Assembly: GCA_016710465.1 (NCBI GenBank) | Contig: JADJVS010000016.1 | Coordinates: 248,001-312,000 of the forward strand | Direction: 5' to 3' | Length of the DNA stretch: 64,000 nucleotides | Source of the DNA: Sulfuritalea sp. | GTDB taxonomy: Bacteria; Pseudomonadota; Gammaproteobacteria; Burkholderiales; Rhodocyclaceae | Part shown: positions 61,729 to 64,000 of the stretch, piece by piece | How positions within the stretch are numbered: the first letter of the stretch is position 1 | Layout of the letters: every line of letters begins with the position of its first letter | Made by a program: the position numbers and the translations under genes | Notes under the pieces: model-generated | Databases searched by the model: none | What the model was told of the DNA's origin: nothing | What the model saw: only the letters and a program-made list of their open reading frames with translations

Positions 61729-62856
61729 TCAGGTGACAGGGCCGATCAGGCCGGAATCGGCGTCAGCCGCCAACGCCAATCGATCCAGGGCCGCGACGAG
61801 TTCGCGGCCGGCCTGCTCCATGCGCCCGATGGCGTCGATGCCGCCGGGTATGTTGCCGCCGCGCAGCAACTGCAGCGCCTCGCCGGCCGCGCGGTGCACC
61901 GCGACATGCGGCCCCTCGACCTCCTGAAAGCCGGGATACCGGGAAAAGTTCTCCCGTCCGGCGCCATGCGCATGCCAACGGCCAAGGCGGCAGCGTCTCG
62001 GGTCCGCGATATCGCCGGTGTTGCCATCACCGGCGCCAAAAAAAGCGCGGTAGACATCGAACTTGAAAGCCACGTGTTCCACCTTGGCCAATTCGATGAA
62101 ACTGCCAAAGGTCCTTGCGGCGATGGCTTGGTCCATGCGCGTGGCGAGTTCCAGCAGGCGCAGCATGTTCTCGTTGGCGACTCCGCCCTCCTCGCTTGCG
62201 CGTTGCGTTTCCCGTGAGAGTGCCGCCATGCTTTCGGTCGCGCCGCCGGTGTCATCTCCAATCTGGCCGACCAGGCCAGCGATCTCGGCGGTGGCTTTGG
62301 TGGTGCGTTCGGCAAGCTTGCGCACCTCGTCGGCCACCACGGCAAAGCCGCGCCCCTGTTCGCCGGCGCGGGCAGCCTCAATGGCGGCATTGAGCGCCAG
62401 CAGGTTGGTCTGGTCGGCGATCTCCTTGATCAGGTTCACTATGCTGACGATCTTGTTGGCCCGGTCGCCCAGCGCGGCGACCTTTTCCGCGGCTGTCGCC
62501 GAGTTGGCGGACAGTGACGAAAGCGTTTCCGATATCCGGTCGATGGCCAACTGGTTCGCCTGCGCCACGCCGAAGGCATCGCTGGCGTTGCCGCGCTCGA
62601 CATTCATGTTCCCGGCCAGGCGGTCGAGACCGCTCGACGACAGGCCGATCGAGGCGCCAAACATATCCAGAAATCCGGCCAGGCTCTCATGGTCCGCGAT
62701 TCGACGTTCCAGCGCATTGGCATGGTCCGCCGATGCGGCCAATCGTGACTCCAGCAGGTCGATCTGGTTGCGGGCGCTGGCTGCCTCGGCCTGGGATTGG
62801 CGCAACTGCTGGTGCGCATGCGCCAGTTCCTCGCGCTTGGCGGAACCGAAGAACAT
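61729..62856 (-). CDS. Soluble chemoreceptor with zinc-binding CZB domain
   Basis: This 375-residue cytoplasmic receptor has no membrane helix. An N-terminal coiled coil (8-60) precedes the signalling domain (DQTNLLALNAAIEAARAGEQ, GRGFAVVADEVRKLAERT) and a C-terminal CZB domain with KVEHVAFKFDVYRAF, CRLGRWHA and EGPHVAVHRAAGEAL. These supply the conserved 3 His/1 Cys zinc site. In other bacteria CZB receptors sense zinc or hypochlorous acid through that Cys. AGGAGC precedes the ATG, and element copy C lies upstream. Confidence 0.92.
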   Translation of the reverse strand: MFFGSAKREELAHAHQQLRQSQAEAASARNQIDLLESRLAASADHANALERRIADHESLAGFLDMFGASIGLSSSGLDRLAGNMNVERGNASDAFGVAQANQLAIDRISETLSSLSANSATAAEKVAALGDRANKIVSIVNLIKEIADQTNLLALNAAIEAARAGEQGRGFAVVADEVRKLAERTTKATAEIAGLVGQIGDDTGGATESMAALSRETQRASEEGGVANENMLRLLELATRMDQAIAARTFGSFIELAKVEHVAFKFDVYRAFFGAGDGNTGDIADPRRCRLGRWHAHGAGRENFSRYPGFQEVEGPHVAVHRAAGEALQLLRGGNIPGGIDAIGRMEQAGRELVAALDRLALAADADSGLIGPVT

Positions 62857-62953
62857 GGTTTGCTCCTGGATGAAATTGTCCGATCAAATGACTCAGGCCC
62901 TATTCCCGCCTGGCCTTCCTCGAAGCCGGACGCAGGGCGAGCCGCCCCAGGAG

Positions 62954-63019
62954 ATGGTCGCAGAACCCGGAGCCGTTGTTGATCCGTGAATCACGCGGCA
63001 AACCGCGGTCCCTACGTAG
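62954..63019 (-). promoter_or_regulatory. Conserved 66-bp chemotaxis upstream element, copy C (CZB receptor)
   Basis: Read on the - strand it opens with CTACGTAG and keeps CCGCGGTTTG, GCGTGATTCACGGAT and GACCAT at the same positions as copies A and B. It ends 97 nt before the receptor ATG. It contains a perfect dyad CGTGA-T-TCACG and a CGCGG-TTTG-CCGCG inverted repeat. The intergenic region is 201 nt. Confidence 0.72.
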
Positions 63020-63024
63020 TTGCC

Positions 63025-63044
63025 GGCCGGGCGGCGACCCGGCC
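63025..63044 (-). terminator. GC hairpin after the diguanylate cyclase gene
   Basis: GGCCGGG and CCCGGCC form a perfect 7-bp stem with a 6-nt loop, 13 nt past the stop codon at 63058. There is no T-run, so it may only partly terminate transcription towards the CZB receptor. Confidence 0.4.
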
Positions 63045-63057
63045 AGGCGGCATTGCG

Positions 63058-64000
63058 TCAGGCCGGTATTACGCGGTTCTTGCCGGCACGCTTGGCGCGA
63101 TACATGGCGCTATCGGCCCGCTTGAGCACGTCGTAGGGATCCTCGGCATCGCGGATCTCGGCGACGCCGCAACTAAAGGTAATCAGCACCTTCTCGTTGT
63201 TGTTGAGAAAGAACTCGCGCGTCAGTTCGCGCTGCACCCGCGTCATGGCGGCCACGGCATCGTCGATCGGGGTATTCGGCAGCAAGACGACGAACTCCTC
63301 GCCGCCGTAGCGCGCCAACATATCCTGCGGACGCACCGCGGCCTGAACGATCTTCGACAGGTGCACCAGCGCGGCGTCCCCGGCCAGGGTGCCGTGCATT
63401 TCATTGAGCTTCTTGAAATTGTCGATATCGAGCAGTGCCATGCTCAGGGTGCCGCTCTGACGCCGCAGGCGGCCGATTTCCTTTTCCAGCGCCTCGTCCA
63501 GCCCCTTGCGATTCAGCGCGCCGGTAAGCAGATCGTGACGCACCAGTTCGCTGGCGTTGGAAAGTTCGTTCTGCAGCCGGGCCACCACCTCCTCTGCCTC
63601 GCTGACGCGCACCCGCATGCTGCCCATTTCATCACGGGATCGCGCGGCATTGACCTGGACCACGCGGGTTTCACGCATCACTTCGTCCAGCACCTCGGTG
63701 AGTTCCGTGATGTCGCCGGCCTTGCTGATCTTGTCGGCGTAGCTTTCGATCTTGCTGTGGTAATCGCTGGTGGTCTCGGAAAAATCGGCAAGTCGATCGA
63801 CGAAGGTGGCCAGCATCAGCTTGAGTCGGTCATTGGCCTCGTTCAGGCTCTTCTTCAGCGCGCTCTGCTTGACGATGACGTCCTTCATGCGTCGTTCCAC
63901 GTCATCCAGGCGGCGCAGGCTGAGCGGCTGCTGGATCAGGTCGCGGACCACCTTGATCTGGCCGGTGAGCCATTTGTCCTCGACCACGAGTTCGCTGATG
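63058..64000 (-). CDS. Diguanylate cyclase (GGDEF), 5'-truncated by the window edge
   Basis: The visible 313 codons stay open to the end of the window, so the start lies beyond it. A helical, coiled-coil N-terminal region (to about residue 155) precedes a complete GGDEF domain: DLLTGALNRKGLDEAL, LDIDNFKKLNE, RYGGEEFVVLLP (GGEEF active site) and MYRAKRAGKNRV. An RxxD inhibitory site, RPQD, sits five residues before GGEEF, implying product feedback. It would make c-di-GMP from GTP, which may feed the HD-GYP enzyme and CheA1 of this region. Confidence 0.94.
   Translation of the reverse strand, partial: ISELVVEDKWLTGQIKVVRDLIQQPLSLRRLDDVERRMKDVIVKQSALKKSLNEANDRLKLMLATFVDRLADFSETTSDYHSKIESYADKISKAGDITELTEVLDEVMRETRVVQVNAARSRDEMGSMRVRVSEAEEVVARLQNELSNASELVRHDLLTGALNRKGLDEALEKEIGRLRRQSGTLSMALLDIDNFKKLNEMHGTLAGDAALVHLSKIVQAAVRPQDMLARYGGEEFVVLLPNTPIDDAVAAMTRVQRELTREFFLNNNEKVLITFSCGVAEIRDAEDPYDVLKRADSAMYRAKRAGKNRVIPA

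Overview
The window is GC-rich, gene-dense bacterial chromosome, most likely from a betaproteobacterium of the Rhodocyclales / Sterolibacteriaceae type. The support for this is the run sdhAB-sdhE-gltA-sucA-sucB-lpdA followed by zapE, the tmk-mltG-ygfZ neighbourhood, and the family content of the chemotaxis genes. The taxonomic call is inference from gene order and protein character, not from a marker gene. No rRNA, tRNA, CRISPR array, prophage or transposase gene was seen.

Positions 1-9200 hold TCA-cycle genes on the + strand: the 3' part of sdhA, then sdhB, sdhE, gltA, a strong intrinsic terminator, sucA, sucB and lpdA. Positions 9200-12000 hold zapE, a peroxiredoxin, slyD and an unrecognised gene. 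Positions 12000-25500 are mainly housekeeping genes: a lipoprotein, an ankyrin protein, tatD, holB, tmk and mltG on the - strand; ygfZ and an NRDE protein on the + strand; an L,D-transpeptidase/acetyltransferase fusion, tadA and ppdK on the - strand; a membrane ankyrin protein; and motB/motA on the - strand.

From 25.5 kb to the end almost every gene belongs to chemosensory or c-di-GMP signalling. Cluster I (25945-46910, +) runs cheY, a receptor with a CheZ-like phosphatase motif, a STAS protein, cheA1, two receptors, cheW, two stand-alone Cache proteins, a third receptor, a second cheW, a NIT-domain receptor, a heme-c receptor, a REC-HD-GYP phosphodiesterase and a very large hybrid kinase. 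It has grown by duplication. Five receptors share an indel-free 660-bp signalling block, a 1409-bp receptor-cheW segment is present twice, and a decayed copy of the cheA 3' end lies between two receptors. A - strand FixJ-type regulator separates it from cluster II (47871-59745, +): cheR, cheB, cheD, an HDOD protein, a receptor with a C-terminal cytoplasmic sensor, a double-length CheV, cheY, cheZ, cheA2 and a J-domain protein. The window ends with a Sel1-repeat protein, a zinc-binding (CZB) soluble receptor and a partial diguanylate cyclase, all on the - strand.

The most notable signals are these. A 66-bp element without indels lies about 85-120 nt upstream of three separate chemotaxis units: cheY1, cheR (where it also faces the FixJ-type regulator) and the CZB receptor. 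CheA1 carries an MshEN-like (c-di-GMP-binding type) motif. CheZ has three N-terminal copies of a CheY-binding-like peptide. CheV is a tandem fusion. One receptor has a CxxCH heme site. A 51-bp palindromic insertion with a 6-bp target duplication sits in one receptor. Together they suggest a lineage-specific, co-regulated chemosensory regulon tied to c-di-GMP.
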